A DNA stretch of 64,000 nt from Siniperca chuatsi (GCF_020085105.1 NC_058044.1:22681206-22745205), one strand, 5' to 3'; counted from the stretch's first letter, positions 1 through 14,184 are shown. A program made the numbers and translations. The notes: generated by a model not told the origin, from the sequence alone.

Positions 1-650
1 TGTATGAATCCACAGGACGCACATTTGTTTGTATTTCACAAAACAACTAAAAGCTGAATCCTGCATGAGTTTGTGCAGTCAAAATTATGTAACTGCGGGC
101 ACAATGAGTAAAAGTGTTGGTTGCTTCTGGGAGTTGTGGGAGAGGTTGTAGAACACCTGAAATGTGAAAAGCCCCAGATGGCACAGCAGTTGTGGAAACA
201 CACTTCTGTCCAGCTTGGCTGAATGAATAGGAATTGAAACCACCTGTTGAATCTGGTGGGGATGTTTTTAATGTTAGTGGAGGTGGAAAAATGAATTTTC
301 CTTCACTTCTCAGGCGTGGAATGACAATGAGGAGTGTGAGAAGCATGAAGCTCGCTGACAGCAAGTCTGCATTCTTTCATAGCTCAGATCTATCTAGCCA
401 TATAAAAAGCATGCCAGCAGATCACTCAGCTTATTGGTGGATGCCTGACAGTGTCAACATAGAGATGGACTACAGAGTCTACTCATATCTCTGCTTGGGT
501 ATCTATGCACCCACAGCCTACTTAGACCTAGTTTCTTGTAACCGGATATATCAAGAATGTGCCTAGATCAAGTTGAGATGGACTGCAGTTCACACCTGGC
601 ATCAGCATCAGAGTCTCAATTTCAGATGTGTCTCGACTGACCACTTGTGG

Positions 651-830
651 GGCGGCTGTGGCTCAGGAGGTAGAGCAGGTCGTCCACAAATTACAGGGTT
701 GACGGTTTGATCCCTGGCTCCTCTTGTCCACATGTCGAAGTGTCCTTGAGGAAGACAAATGCTCCCGATGCTTAGGCCAGTGCCTTGCCTTGTGTGTGTG
801 AATGGGCAGATGAGTGGCAAAACTTCAAGT
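651..830 (+). mobile_element. tRNA-derived SINE, 3'-truncated
   Basis: The head (GGCGGCTGTGGCTCAGGAGG) carries an RNA polymerase III box A at 659-670 and a box B (GGTTTGATCC) at 704-713, spaced as in tRNA genes. The body (CACATGTCGAAGTGTCCTTGAGGAAGACA and onward) is that of a widespread teleost SINE. The usual tail is missing. Confidence 0.75.
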
Positions 831-3045
831 CCTCAGTGATTCCTGGTTTTGGTGCTTCGTCCTCACTCTCTTGGTCAGGAGAAGACAGTATAAACAGACC
901 AGCTAAAAGGAGTAACTAGTGCTGCAACAAGGACATGACTCCTTACCAGCTTCCCACCCTCCACCATCACTACCAATAGTTTTTGATGAAGCCAAGCGAG
1001 AAGGCGCTGCTGCCAGGGATTCATTTTGGGTCTCAGCAGCAGTGGGCAAGGGCTTTTTCCCCTGCACCAGCTAATCTGCTACAAATTTGTACCAGAAAAT
1101 TCGTATCAGAAATTTGTACTAGAAATTACTTTGAACATTTAAAGTGAATCATAAGGTAAGTACCTGCTCTCATGAGGGTCCATGATGTGTTATGGTACAA
1201 AGATGAAATACATCTTAAAAGGGTACTTTTAAGTACAAAAATTTACTCTGCTGTACCTATGTAACTCTATTTATACATGTAATCTATGTGGAATGTAGTT
1301 AAAAATGCTGATTGAACAGTTGCCATGCAGAACCATGCTGTTCGAAGTCCTCCACCATTCATAGATCCTGGGGTCAACCACCACTTTAAAGTAACATGGG
1401 TGTTCTCACCCTTAACAGTCTTTGCTTCAAACTCTAACCATGAAACTATTGGGAACCACAGCTAGGGCATGGTCATTACCTATAACCCAGACATAATGAC
1501 CGGGTCCACACTGTCAGCAGCATTAATACCCTGTACCAGAGCAATTGGAACAACCAGAATGAATTCCGCCTCAAGTCATTAACTAAGTCGGGCACTGCAC
1601 TTGACACACTAATTATTTTTTCTTTGGGCAAGATGCAGAGAGACAAGAAAAACCAGCACAGTTACATAACAACTTTTTCTGCTGACCGCTGTGGTGGCCT
1701 CAGTGATTTGGTGGATGTGACGGTCCAGCCACACAGCATGGCCCCCTTCCGCCTCATTATATAAAATCCAGACAATAAAAGTGTTGTTTTTAACTAATTA
1801 TTGGTTTAGCCACATTAGGGTAGGTGAGGTCACTTACTAATAGACACAAAGCACCTCCAGGCCTTCAAAAAGTGGCTTGAGGTGTGACCTAAGCTCTAAG
1901 GGACACTTGATCCAAAAAAAAGCCCAGGGATGAGATGAGAGTCGACTTTGCTTTCTGTCTTGTTAGTTTTGCCACAGTTACACAACAATCCCAACATCTC
2001 ATTAATCTGATTCTGTCAGATGAGTTTAGAGAGACGGCATGAGAGCTGCAGTGTCCAGTCTGTTCAGCCCTGTCATTCTCTGATGGCGTGGTGGTTGGAG
2101 ACTCTGTTAATTCAGAGGTATGTGGGAAATGACAGGTGATCCTATCACTGCTATTGAGCTGATTTGTGTAACTTGTGACTTTGAAATTTAATGAGGATAA
2201 GTGAGTGAGATGAGGAGACAGCCAGAGGAAAGGCAAAGATAGCGAGGCTGAGCTAACATCAGATCAGAGGTCAAATTCTGAACTGAGAGGCAAAACAATT
2301 TAGCTGAGCCTAAAGCAAAAGCAGGCGTGTGTTTGTTTATCTTCACATCAGTCGCGGAACAGATGGCAGATAAGACAGTCTGTCAGGACTTGTTCATTCA
2401 GCAGGAAACATCAGCAGATGACATTTTGTAAAATGTTGTTCAAGTGTGAAAATTAACCCATTTATCAAAATATTCACACATGGACATGACAACAGTCCAC
2501 CATGATAGCTTAATAAGTCAACAGCTGCACACAGGTGATGGCAAGCTTGCTTTTAATTATTTCCAAATACCTTTGGTTCAATTTGATTCAATTACAGTAT
2601 GTTAAAGCAAGACTAAACTAAAATAGTTACTGAAAGGCTGTGTTGTGTTTGCTAGCACAGAAAAATCAATAAAAAGTCCCTGTTCATGTAACGTTACTAC
2701 GGCGTCTTCTACTATTCACAGCAGTTGGTCCAGAGCAGCTAACTACGAAGAGAAAACGCGATCAATCATATGATTACTCTACCTGCGGTTCCAGCTCCAT
2801 AGCTCCAAAAGGTATTTGGGAGGCCTCCTGTTAGGCTATTTTAATTAACTTTAGCCTGATTCGTAGCTGCTAACTAGATAACCTTAGCTCTTCAGTCTCT
2901 AGCAACTCTGCTGTGAAGAGTGCAAGACACCGTAGCATAGGGGAAAGGCTCACTTTCACAGTAACACCGCTGGTTACACACAAGGCCACCAAGGGAAGGC
3001 ATGGCCAGGAACACACAGGTGCATTTAGACTGTGGGTGTGCTAAC

Positions 3046-3370
3046 CAGAGGTGGAAGAAGTATTCAGGTCCATTACTTGCAAAGCAAAAGTACTAATACC
3101 AACCCCACTACAAGTAAAAGTTCTGCATTCTAAACCTTACTAAAGGTAAAAGTATGTAAGTATTACAGCAAAATATACTTAGCCTACTCATTGCGCAGTA
3201 AATTATATAAATTATAGTATTATATATATATATATATATATATATGATGTTTCTGGATTAATATTACTGCTGCATTAATGTGTATGTTGCATTTTACTGC
3301 TGTAGATGTTTAAGGTATATACTGTTGGGTAGTTTAATCTACAGCAATGCATCATATTCTACATATAACT
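3046..3370 (+). repeat. Teleost GGTGGAAGAAGTATTCAG repeat (hAT-like MITE family)
   Basis: The stretch begins with GAGGTGGAAGAAGTATTCAG, continues with the typical ACAAGTAAAAGTTCTGCATTC and AAAGTATGTAAGTATTA words, and resumes after a (TA)n tract with TACTGTTGGGTAGTTTAATC. All are hallmarks of one abundant fish element. The right end is not clear. A small related piece may lie near 44395-44470. Confidence 0.55.
3219..3245. repeat. (TA)n microsatellite
   Basis: Uninterrupted TA dinucleotides of about 27 bp inside the repeat at 3046-3370. Confidence 0.9.
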
Positions 3371-4045
3371 GCCGTACATATTTCTTTCAATTAATATGTT
3401 CTATAATTTCCATACATATTATTTCTGTCGTTTTAATGTTTTTGTTATGTTTGTTTAAATTAATTTATGCATATTGAGTGCTTATGTTAAGTAGGAACTA
3501 AAGTACATATGCGTTATACACAGACATTTTGAAAGATGCAACAGGAAAATCACGGACCTTTGGTGAGAAGTTAATATCTCTGCATGTGAATTTAAGTTGT
3601 AAAGAAGTTGCAAAGAAGAAAAGATGTTTTTCATTTTTGTATTTTGATCGGGGTATTTCAAGAACTCATTCCCTCTTGGTTATATGCAGCCAGCGAGGTA
3701 TGTAAAGTATGTTTGTGTATTTGTATAGGGTTTTTTGCAATATATGTGAATGTGTTTATGTTTTACATTGTCATACTGTAGTTTGACGGTGGATTTCATT
3801 GACGGTGAACGTGATAGCGGAGAAAAGAATGAGAAAGGCAATAAATCCATCAGTATCCAGAACCATGGCGTCGTTTATTTCCCGGAGGGAGTGATACTAC
3901 AAGATTGTTATATGGTTGCACTATTTGAGAATTTATAGTATGTTATTTTAGAGAAAGTGTGTATTTCGACATATATATTGTATATCGCGGCATAGCCTAA
4001 AAATATCGAGAGGTCATTTATAAGCTATATCACCAATGTGGGGGA

Positions 4046-4067
4046 TGTGTGTGTGTGTGTGTGTGTG
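4046..4067. repeat. (TG)n microsatellite
   Basis: About 22 bp of uninterrupted TG. Confidence 0.9.
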
Positions 4068-4352
4068 AGACATGCCAGCCTTTCTCCAAGTAAACCAGTT
4101 CAAATTTGAGCAGATACTGCATTTAATTTGCATTCACTCTTAATTATCTCTTTCAGAGATGAGACTTTGATCCGTAGCCCATTTTTAATAATATTCAAAA
4201 GTGGATATGAATTGGATGTTACCTAGCTGCCTGGCTGAAGAGCAGAATTTTCACCTGATAGCAGCAGTTTTTCAGATGGTGTGATTCTGTCTGTGCTACT
4301 GTCCACTCCGAAAGCCCCCTAATCTGACTACTGTTGACTCTGCTTTATTGGG

Positions 4353-4353
<1 letters not shown>

Positions 4354-4406
<53 letters not shown>
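4354..4406. repeat. (TG)n microsatellite, 53 bp
   Basis: Uninterrupted TG repeat. It gives rise to a spurious Cys-Val open frame. Confidence 0.95.
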
Positions 4407-4410
<4 letters not shown>

Positions 4411-6745
4411 GTGTGCCTGCAGAAACTATTGTGTATTGCCTGCAAAATCTGCATATTGACAGTCCATGCACAGGTGATGGAAGCCCCAGGTGTAAGGAAT
4501 TTGTGGGATCTTGTCTTGCAGTAATTTCACTGGAGAGAAGAGCAATACCAAGACAGGCAGGTCACTAATACTAAGGGAAGATAAACACGTCTGCTCATGT
4601 CTGGAGCACTGCACACAAGCACACACACACATGCACACAATATGCATGTGCAAACATGCAGATGCCTTAACAGTGCACGTGTAAATATCAAATTTGAGCT
4701 CTGGCATACATATGGTGGACGTGTACAATATAATCCATTTCATTGCTCTGCAAAAAAAAACACAACTGTATCTTTGTGACACAATACTGAGGTAATTTGT
4801 GAGGCAATAGCAGTGTTGTTTCATTAACATGTCCCTTAACATGTCCTCTTCACCTCTAATCCCTAACACAAAAAATAGCAGTGTTCACTTCATACTGCTG
4901 ACAATCTCATTTTACAAGGGGAACCCCACCATTAAACAAATACAAAGCCATTTATAGTACTGCAGCCCCTATCCAGATATTTTTCCACTGAATAACAGTT
5001 AACACAGCCTTGAAGAGTTTGTCTTGTGGGTGGAAACTGCCATATTAAGGTACGTAAACCAAAAGTAAAGGTCAAGCGTAAATATTGCAAATGTAGAAAC
5101 CTTTAATAACAATCCTACAGTTTCCTGAGCTCATTCATTTGAAAATTACCAAACAAGATTTTACTTTTTTTGGTGGTAGGGATACCTTACTGGTAACATT
5201 AGGATTGCAGGGTCTTTATGAGACACACACATGCATCAATACACACTCACAAACAGAGACCCCAGCCCAGCAGGAACCTCTCCATCCCAGACCAACTACA
5301 TGATAATCCAATTTGGATGATTACACGAGAAACAACTTGTTTGGAGAAAAACAACACCACTATTGTGGGTAGCATGACGATACTTTAACCAACGGATCAC
5401 GAGGTAGACCCCTGACTAAGTTTTTTTCATCAGTTTAAATGGGTCTGGAAAACTGCATCAGTTAAATAATTAATATGAAATTGTAAATGCACACTGAAAG
5501 GTATTTGTGAGATAAAGGAAACTCATTACAGATTACATCGATTATATCCTGTACGATGTTAAATGTTGTCTATTGTTCTGATAAGATGACGCAGATGTCT
5601 CCTGCTCCTCTTCTCAGGTTGATCTGTGTTCAGTCCTGGCAGCCCGCCACTCTCTACAAGGCTTTTCTTAACAGATCACCCAGACAGCTGTATTAACAGG
5701 AAGAGAGCCTCACTGAAGGATGAGTTCAGACAGAGTACATGACATGACTATCCTGGAAACAGCCCCATTAAACACTCAGTTTTGTATTAATTTGTTTTAT
5801 TAATAATAACAACTTGAAAATGTGATACACTATTAATCCAAGGAGGCAAACACTCCTCTTCAGGGAGGTCAGGGTTAGTGTTCAGCCATACAGCAGCGCC
5901 TCTGGAGCTGATACAGATTCAGCACCTTGCTGAAAGGTACTTCAGCTGGTCAGTGCTTGATGATGTGACATGAATCATGTAGTTTAAGGATGCAACAGCC
6001 CACCATGCTACCAAAAATTGTTGGAAAGAACAATAATTTGTATTACTCAGACAAGTTTTGTAACTGTTACTGCGACTACTGATTGTTGTATATAAAGCCA
6101 ATAATTTAAGATGTGTCAGAGAAATGGTTACTAAGTTACCATGTGATGTGTTCAGTCACATTACTTAACAGATGGTTTGTTTTTTGCTGGCAGCTAGCCA
6201 AGCAGCTACCATAGCTGAAGAAACTGCTTTAGAAAGTAAGGTCACACTGTAGCTGGTAATGTGGCTTTTGGACATTCCAAGCAACCGAATAAGTCCAATG
6301 TTAGTTTTAGTCAACCTGATGTGTCTTTAGACATAGACCGCTGGTATCCAATCCATAAACTGGCAAGTTTAAGCAGAATTTGGTGCCTGTGAACTTGAAC
6401 AGAGGAAACCTGCTGCCAGTCCCAGGAATCATGAAATGTAAATTCATCATATGAATGAAGATCAATATGACTGAAAACCACACAAACAAGTAATAGGACT
6501 GGATTCAAGCTATGGTAAGTAATCGTCTGTGGCTGTAATAGCCAGGCATATCTGTGCAATCTTATTTTCCTAACCTTCACATCATCTCTAAAAGTTCACC
6601 CAAACATAACCCATGTTTAAAACTAACAATCGCCAACCACAATTGTAACTCTAGCACTAAACCTTACTTCTAGCCTAGCAATAACCTAGAATCAACCTTG
6701 TCCACAAAAGGATCAAATATGGCCTTACTCAATTTATGGCCTCTC

Positions 6746-7631
6746 AAAGGAATAGTTCGACATTTTGTGAAATACCAAGCCAAGGGGACAGTTAGCTTAG
6801 CATAAATACTGGAAACAGGGGAAAAGGTAACAAAAACACAGCAGAGAAATAGTTGCAGTCTAGTAGAACCACAACTTGTTTTTATCAAGCGGCAACCTCC
6901 GGGGCTGAAAAATGAAGCCAACATAGAAGTTCCAAAAACTGCAGTTCTTTGAATGGCTACTTGAAGCTGGCTCCAAAAGCAAGTCAATCCCCATAGTGCC
7001 CCCACAGTTCACAGCAGAAATAAACATGTTTACAGTCTAGTACAAAAAACAGTTTTGGTCTCTATAGCTAATTTCCACCTTCATGACAACTGTGAGGAGG
7101 GTGAAGTTTTTTATAACTCACCTGTTTAAATTAAAGTTATGCATAATTAAGGATGTGGCCGCTTTGAGTGACAGGTGGGTGCCCTTTCAGGTGGCTTGCT
7201 GCTAGGTAGTTCAGCAACCATGCCTCAGCTCCACCGCTTTGCTCATTTTTGGATTAGCCAGAGTCAGGGTCTGTCAAGATAGGCAGCCGCCCCCTTTGAG
7301 CTTCACAATGGCGCTTCAAAAACCTATGCATGACGTCACGCACACTAGATCCATGTTTTATACAGTCTATGGTTTTTACACTTTGGGTTTTGTACACAAA
7401 CCACATATAACATGTTAATAAGTGAGCTTTAGAGGTGCTGGCAGGAGGATTTATTTACATTTGGACAGAGCCAGGGTAGCTGTTTCCAGTACTTATGCTA
7501 AGCTAAGCTAACCTAACCGGTTGGCTTAACCTTCATATTTATCAGACAGGTATGAGAGTGGTATCAGTCTTCTCACTCTCAAAAAGAAAGCAAATATGCG
7601 TATTTCCCAAAATATCCAACTATTCTTTACT
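6746..7631. mobile_element. Composite MITE: AAGGAATAGTT element interrupted by a second repeat
   Basis: Left end AAGGAATAGTTCGACATTTTG (6747 on) is mirrored at 7597-7631 (TATTTCCCAAAATATCCAACTATTCTTTAC). Between them are the TTAGCTTAGCATAAATACTGGAAACAGG arm and its inverted partner (CTGTTTCCAGTACTTATGCTAAGCTAAGC). The middle, about 6891-7377, is a different common fish repeat (GGCAACCTCCGGGGCTGAAAAATG to TTTATACAGTCTATGG) inserted into the first. A full CRE palindrome TGACGTCA is at 7331-7338 in the inner element. No transposase is encoded. Confidence 0.7.
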
Positions 7632-8779
7632 GATAACCAAGCACCCTGAAAGACTAATATTAATGCACACACACAACATAGGCCTGTGAAGTTTAGATGT
7701 AGTTGTGATTTCCATTTACGGCTGGTTATGAAATCCTACATTTATCACTCTAATGCACATCTATTAGTCTAGACCAGCTTATGCTCCCACTGCAGTTATG
7801 CTACATTTCTAGCTCTACCAATGAAAATAACACCAGTATAACTCAGAGTTTACATTGCAGCACAGTGTTAAAAAGATAGCTATGTTCCCAATAAATTAAA
7901 GAAAGACTCAACAAAATGTGTGTGATTTATTGGTAAAGTGTCATCACAATCACTAAGCCAACTTCTTATGAAAGATCCTTCTCTTTAGTTCATGCTGGGA
8001 ACATTTTGGACTTGAAAAACCTGTAACACACACTAACACACAAACACACACACCACAAGCCTATTTGTCATCTTTTCCCCTTATTGTTGTGTCCCAGAGG
8101 CCATGAAACACATTTTTCCGGAACAGAACAACACCAGAATCGGGCTCAAACTGATGACATCATCTTTAGGACACACCACCACCCCAAGTCCCTTTGACCA
8201 CAAGATGGATGACATCACTCGTCCAAGTTATCCACAACAATTGCTCTCGAAACTGTAACTGGCCCATTAAGGGCACAGAAACATGGTATGAGGGGATATC
8301 ACATGGCCTTGTGCTACATGTTGTGTTTGTCTGACTTCCCACCCGAAGTGTATCACTGACCGTCCTGGAAGGACAGAACAAAAGATGGATCCTATCTAGT
8401 GATTTCCTATGCTGAGGTAAAGGAAATACAGCCTTCCCATACCTCCCATCCTGCGACAAGAGTCCAAGACATGTGACACGACACCACACACATCTGACAG
8501 GGTATCTCTCCCTGACTCCGACCAGATACATCCTCAGTGGAAACTCTGTGAGTTTGTGTGAGTGTGTGGGCAGTGATCCATCAGGAGGAGGAACTGATAA
8601 GGCGGAAAGTCTATTTGTCATCAGAATCTGTTTTTAAATGCTTAAAGGAAAAACAGATCTAAAATAAAATTTACTTTGGGGACTTCCTTTCAAAATAAAA
8701 CTTTTTTCTGTCTCATTACATATTTGTGCTGTACAAGAAATAGGCAATTTCTATTATGATTTATTTTTTTTACAGTGGG

Positions 8780-9734
8780 ATAGATCATGTTTTTTATTGC
8801 ATTAATGGACAATAAACTGGACTGGGCTAAGAACACTCAAGCCCTCTATAGGAAGGGCCAGAGCCGTCTCTATTTTCTGAGGAGGCTGAGGTCCTTCAAC
8901 ATCTGCTGGACAATGCTGAAGATGTTTTCTGAGTCTGTGGTGGCCAGTGCTATCCTGTATGCTGTTGCATGCTGGGGCAGCAGGCTGAGGGTAGCGGACG
9001 CTAACAGACTCAACAAACTGATCCGTAAGGCCAGTGACATTGTGGGGGTGGAGCTGGACTCTCTGGCGCTGGTGTCAGAGAGGAGGATGCTGGCCAAACT
9101 ACACGCCATCTTGGACAGTGTCTCCCACCCGCTCCATGACGTGCTGGTCAAACAAAGGAGTACCTCAGCGGAAGACTCATCCCCCCAAAATGCACCATAG
9201 AGCGCCACAGGAAGTCATTCCTGCATGTGGTCATCAAACTCTTTCACTCCTCCCTCTAAGTGTCGGGGAAACTGGCACTGATATTACTCAACTGGACATT
9301 GGATCATTAACATTACTGCGTATTGTGCAATATTCTCAATATTCTCTTACTCCTGTGCAATTTACTCTGTTCTCAGTTTAATTATTCCATGTTTGTTGAT
9401 ATTATTTAAACTATATTACTGCTGTGCAATATCCACCGCCTAATAAGCTGGTTAAATCTGCTACACTCAACTGACTGTACACATGATGGCACTACTATTA
9501 CTTATATTATTACATTGTACTGTACACTTACTTAGCTTTATACTTCATACCCACTTGTACTTATTTTGATTAGGTGTATTATTATCATATTTCGATTTGC
9601 TTGCAGACTTAATTATTATTATGTCTATTTCTATTCTATTAGTACTTTTTCTCCTGTTTGACATGATAGTGAGCAGCTGCAACAAAGAGCTTCCCCTCGG
9701 GGATCAATAAAGTATTTCTGATTCTGATTCTGAT
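8780..9734 (+). mobile_element. 5'-truncated L2/Maui-like LINE, reverse-transcriptase C-terminal end and 3' tail
   Basis: Translation from about 8806 (DNKLDWAKNTQALYRKGQSR, LYFLRRLRSFNIC, FSESVVASAILYAVACWG, RLNKLIRKASDIVGVELDSL) is the C-terminal end of fish L2-type reverse transcriptases. The frame breaks after about 9180. The 3' end CTCGGGGATCAATAAAGTAT followed by ATTCTG repeats (9715-9734) is the standard tail of this family. The copy is dead: most of the element is missing and the frame is broken. Confidence 0.85.
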
Positions 9735-12235
9735 CCATGTCTGTCAAATGTCAGAGCACATATTTGTTCTAATGTGTGTATGACAGATATAGCACATTAT
9801 CATCTAAAATTTTCTGTTTTGATAAACAGAAGGTGTTCCAGAGTGGTGTTGTCATCATTTAGTTAATCACAGAAAAGTAATGGCGGTTTGATAATTTTAT
9901 TCCAGTGTAATGAAAATTGGACTACAAATTTTTTATATCTACTCGTCTACCTGGCAATTAAAGTTGACATTTCAGATATCTAAAATTTGCTGAATTTCTG
10001 TTTTCAGACCATTTGAATGGACTGACAAATGCAAAATTCTGTTTTTCCTCACAGTATTTAATTATGTCAGGGTGGATCTTTCCTTTAAAGGACGGGCTGT
10101 GTTGCCATCTGAATGCACAGGATGTAATGCAACATTGAGTAACTGAAACTGGTAACAGATAGGGAACACTGGGTGTGACAGGGTGCAGTCTATCAGATGA
10201 TCAGATTGTTCATTTCTGCTCAGGTTCTCTGTAATGACTGAGAAGATAATATAAAGACTGAGCCGGAGAAGATGAGTGACGGCCGGTGGGAGCAGAGACA
10301 GATGGCTTGGTGCAGTACCTGCACTGCAACACAACACACAGATACATACATTTGTATGCTTTATGTCATTTCAGAGTTTTTTTCATCCTTTTGACAGTAG
10401 ATTCTGGAGAAATGATGAATTAAAAGTGAAACTCATATAAACCTTAGTTTTACGATACAAACAAACAAAAGCACCAGCAGATTCTCTAATTGGAAGAAGA
10501 GATAGATTTACACTGTACAAAAAAAGGGCAGAGAATTCAAACAAATCTAAAGGGAGAACTTGGTTGCACATCAAAATAATAACACTCCAAACACAAAAAC
10601 ACAAACAAACGCACACCGCAGACACACACAAACTCACAGACTGCTCGGTGATGCCAAAGGGGGCTACTGAACAGAATGCAGCATGCGTCACTAATGACAT
10701 GCATTGGCCCTCCAGCAGAGGAGAAGCACAGCAACGTCAACAACACCACAGTGTGAAGACAAACTGTTCCTGTACGTACAGTGGACTGACTTGTCTTGCA
10801 GAATCATTGACCTAACGGTGAGAACACAGGCTGAGGTGAGGCCACAGCTTTAGATATTACCTCAAAGCACAGTGGACAGAAGACACACTAAAAGGCTCTG
10901 AGGTTGAGCTTTTATTCACAATAAGGATCAGATTAGTGATGAAGTACAGCAGATGTACTTCTTATGGTGTAGTAATATGTGCTCATGGGTGCTGCGGGCA
11001 GGGAAAAGATGATAATGATTCAGCACAGCCCAGAACTGGAGGGAGTCCCCTAAAGTCTGTGTTAATTTAGCATTTTAATGGTCTTCCATTTTGTTGATGG
11101 TTTTAATGGTATCTTCAGGTACCTGAGCCTCACGCTTTGTCGGGGAAGCTGAAGCTACTTGTCAACCTGCAGGTAGACTCAAGTTTATGAGCTTATGATG
11201 TCTTGTCCTTGTAATTTTTATCACATCAAGTCACAGCAGAATGCATTTGCTGGCCTGGACACAAAAATGTGCTCATGCTGCGACAGTGACTGACAGTCAA
11301 TCAGTCAGTACCATTATGATAATTAGACCTATACACACATATGGGGCAAGTGGTAATACCCTGGAGTACACACATCTACATCACTGCAGCAATGTTTGCA
11401 GTAGGTCAGTCAGCAAAAACAAGATTTTTAGCTGGTTCTAAGTTGCTCTTTAAAAATGACTATTTACATAAAGGAGGTAATCCCAAATATCTACAGTCCC
11501 ATTGAAATGTCAGATGTAACTATATAAAGTACAGTACTCTGAAAACGTATGTGTCACTTTAAAACATGTGTCTGTCTTCTTTGATACAGAACACAATAGT
11601 GTTGCTTTTAATTTTACATTTCAACAAAACATATGTTGTAACTGACACAGCTTCTTTAGAAATGGAATACCCAGGCAATTTTGAATGTATCCACTGATAC
11701 AGTACTGATATTAACCAACAATATTCGAAACAAACACACTATGACCAATGGTGTATACTTGGATGCATGGTGTCCTGAGTGGTGTTTTTTTCCATGTATG
11801 CAAGAATGAGAGGTCATATTGGCCACAGTATTATTGAGTGTGTGGTATCTCAGCTGTCATCAAAATCAAAACAACAGTAGCCACTCTGACTGTCTGCCAT
11901 GTAAATGTCACAGCACTGTTTTGTAAGATGACATTTGGCTTCATGTCACGTCTTATCCTACAAATAGAGCACACTAAATCAATTAAAACCATGTCCAAAG
12001 ACAACAAATAACTGCCAAAACACAACACTAAGACCACACTGGGCAGTGCTGACACAGCATTTTAGTTCAGTGGCAGCGAAGATGAGAATCATCATTTAGT
12101 ACACAAGCTGACCCAGTTAGAGATGAGACAACAGGACCGCACAGTACATACCCACACCAACAGGATTCAGCAGCCAGCTAAGCTCAGTGCTGCCAACAAT
12201 GATTTGTCACTGGGTGTGTGATGTGACAATACCAT

Positions 12236-12236
<1 letters not shown>

Positions 12237-12270
<34 letters not shown>

Positions 12271-12400
12271 ACAAACAGGAACCAAGGAATGGGTGTGCCT
12301 GCTAAAACAGTGGCAGATGATGTGGTAAATCTAGATGTTTGGTCAGAGAGGCAATAAAGCATGTATCCTGGACACATGAGGCCAACAAGAGTTCATATAT

Positions 12401-12441
<41 letters not shown>
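12237..12441. repeat. Inverted pair of microsatellites: (GT)n 12237-12268 and (CA)n 12402-12441
   Basis: Two dinucleotide tracts of opposite polarity, 133 bases apart. They could pair as a hairpin or adopt Z-DNA; no other feature lies between. Confidence 0.9.
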
Positions 12442-12442
<1 letters not shown>

Positions 12443-13960
12443 TCAACCGTGGTGTTCTGTCGGGAGATGCAGTGACTTAAAAGAAAAAGTATAAATAATA
12501 TGTAATTTGTTAAGCTTTGAGTAAATGAAAAAGGCAGCTAGGCTAATTTATGCAGTATAAAATGCCACAGACGTAAGCTAATAATGATGACTAGCAAACC
12601 AGTCGACCCAGGGGAGGGAAACACTGTACTCTGTTTCTACAGTGTTCAGACCATAGACTCAGAGATAATAAAACAGTTGCGTTGACGCTGAAAACTTTAT
12701 TTCCACACAGAAAATTAATCAGGAATCAATAAGGGAATCGATAAAGAATCAGATCGATAAGCAGAAGTGATAATGGCATTGGTATCAATAAAATCTATCA
12801 ATTTCCATCCCTAGTGGCAACCAATTTTTAACATAAAAAATAGGGACAGGAAACAGCAAAACGTGCACCCCAAAATGAATACATTTTTAATATTTGTTGT
12901 TTTAGTGAAACATTGCTGTTACAGTTGGAACCAGAATCAGACAACACTGCACATGCTTTGGTGAGTTTTAGAGACAATGGTGAAGCAAATTAAGTTGTTT
13001 GACTGTGGGGTGAAAAGTTCGACTAACCCGTCAACATCACAAACAAGTGCTGGTATTTTGTACACCAGGAATTGAGGGTGGACACATTAACTGATAACAC
13101 TTAAGATTCAAATTCTGTAAAGTACCAGACAAACTACAAAGAATTTTGTTCAGTTACTGTAATAAAGCTTTTAAACATTCTTTTATGTCACATTTTCATT
13201 ATTAAGCTGACGTATAACTGCATAGTATCTTAATTACTTAAAACATAAGGTGACTAAAAATGGTAACCATATTTTCAGTTTCAGCAACCACTTTTAAAAG
13301 TTAGTGTTGAGCCCTGTTATTGTTACTGAGGTAAGTCTGATGTTTTGGGTCATTTCTTTCAGCCCTTCTCTGCCACACATTCTCACACCTCAAATACCTC
13401 ATTCAAACAGCGACAACCAATAAGAGCAACACATTCAAATGTGGTGGTCAAATGGCACATAAACCAATACTGTGTTCAGAAATTCCAAATTTACCCAGCT
13501 GGTTGTCAACCAACTGAGAAGGGAACCAGTGTGACAAGTGCTACCACATTTTATGTTATCACCAGCACAGTACTGACATCAACATGTTGTGCCCATGGTG
13601 GGCAAGAATTCAAAATCCAGTGAGTGTCCCTTTAGAAATACACGTTGCTAACCAGCATGATATCTGTGATACACAGAAGGTCAGTTAGAGAGTGATTTAT
13701 CTTTCTGTACAAGAATGACAAAATAAAAGGTGCACTCAGTGAAAGTCACTCAGAATGAACAAAGCACACCATCTGAGCTGAATGTCCCTGCAGGATTCAA
13801 GGCTGAAGCTGTGTGTGTTTCTATGTGTGTGTATGTATAAAAGAGTCATGTTGCTCTGTAGGACTTTTATAGCAGGGTAATAAAACGGCAGAGAAACATG
13901 GCTCAATAGAGAGAAGAAAAGAAAAGAAAGACTAGGCAGTATCATGGATTTAGATATGGT

Positions 13961-13961
<1 letters not shown>

Positions 13962-14020
<59 letters not shown>
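13962..14020. repeat. (CA)n microsatellite, 59 bp
   Basis: Uninterrupted CA. It produces His-Thr and Cys-Val pseudo-reading frames on the two strands. Confidence 0.95.
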
Positions 14021-14025
<5 letters not shown>

Positions 14026-14142
14026 TGCAATGTGAGCTTTCCATCACACTCAGAAATAGTGACAGTGCATCTTTTCCAGATCCCCACACAGCGAGGGGAT
14101 CAACACCCATAATGAAGGCATCCACAGAAGCTCCTCACGTGG

Positions 14143-14143
<1 letters not shown>

Positions 14144-14183
<40 letters not shown>
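14144..14183. repeat. (CA)n microsatellite, 40 bp
   Basis: Same orientation as the tract at 13962-14020, 123 bases downstream. Confidence 0.95.

Positions 14184-14184
<1 letters not shown>

Larger units (their letters stand above)
831..6745. other. Gene-free stretch with repeats
   Basis: Apart from the repeats listed separately I see no exon with coding-like composition and splice signals. Open frames here are short or made of microsatellite. A MITE-like GGGTACTTTTAAGTACA stretch lies near 1220-1260. By inference this is part of a long intron or intergenic region. Confidence 0.5.

Noticed and set aside
651..725. A possible tRNA gene
   Set aside because: Box A and box B are present, but no cloverleaf closes and the downstream body is that of a SINE.
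8166..8621. 151-codon minus-strand open frame
   Set aside because: No domain, no splice context and low-complexity composition unlike a protein; not supported as a gene.
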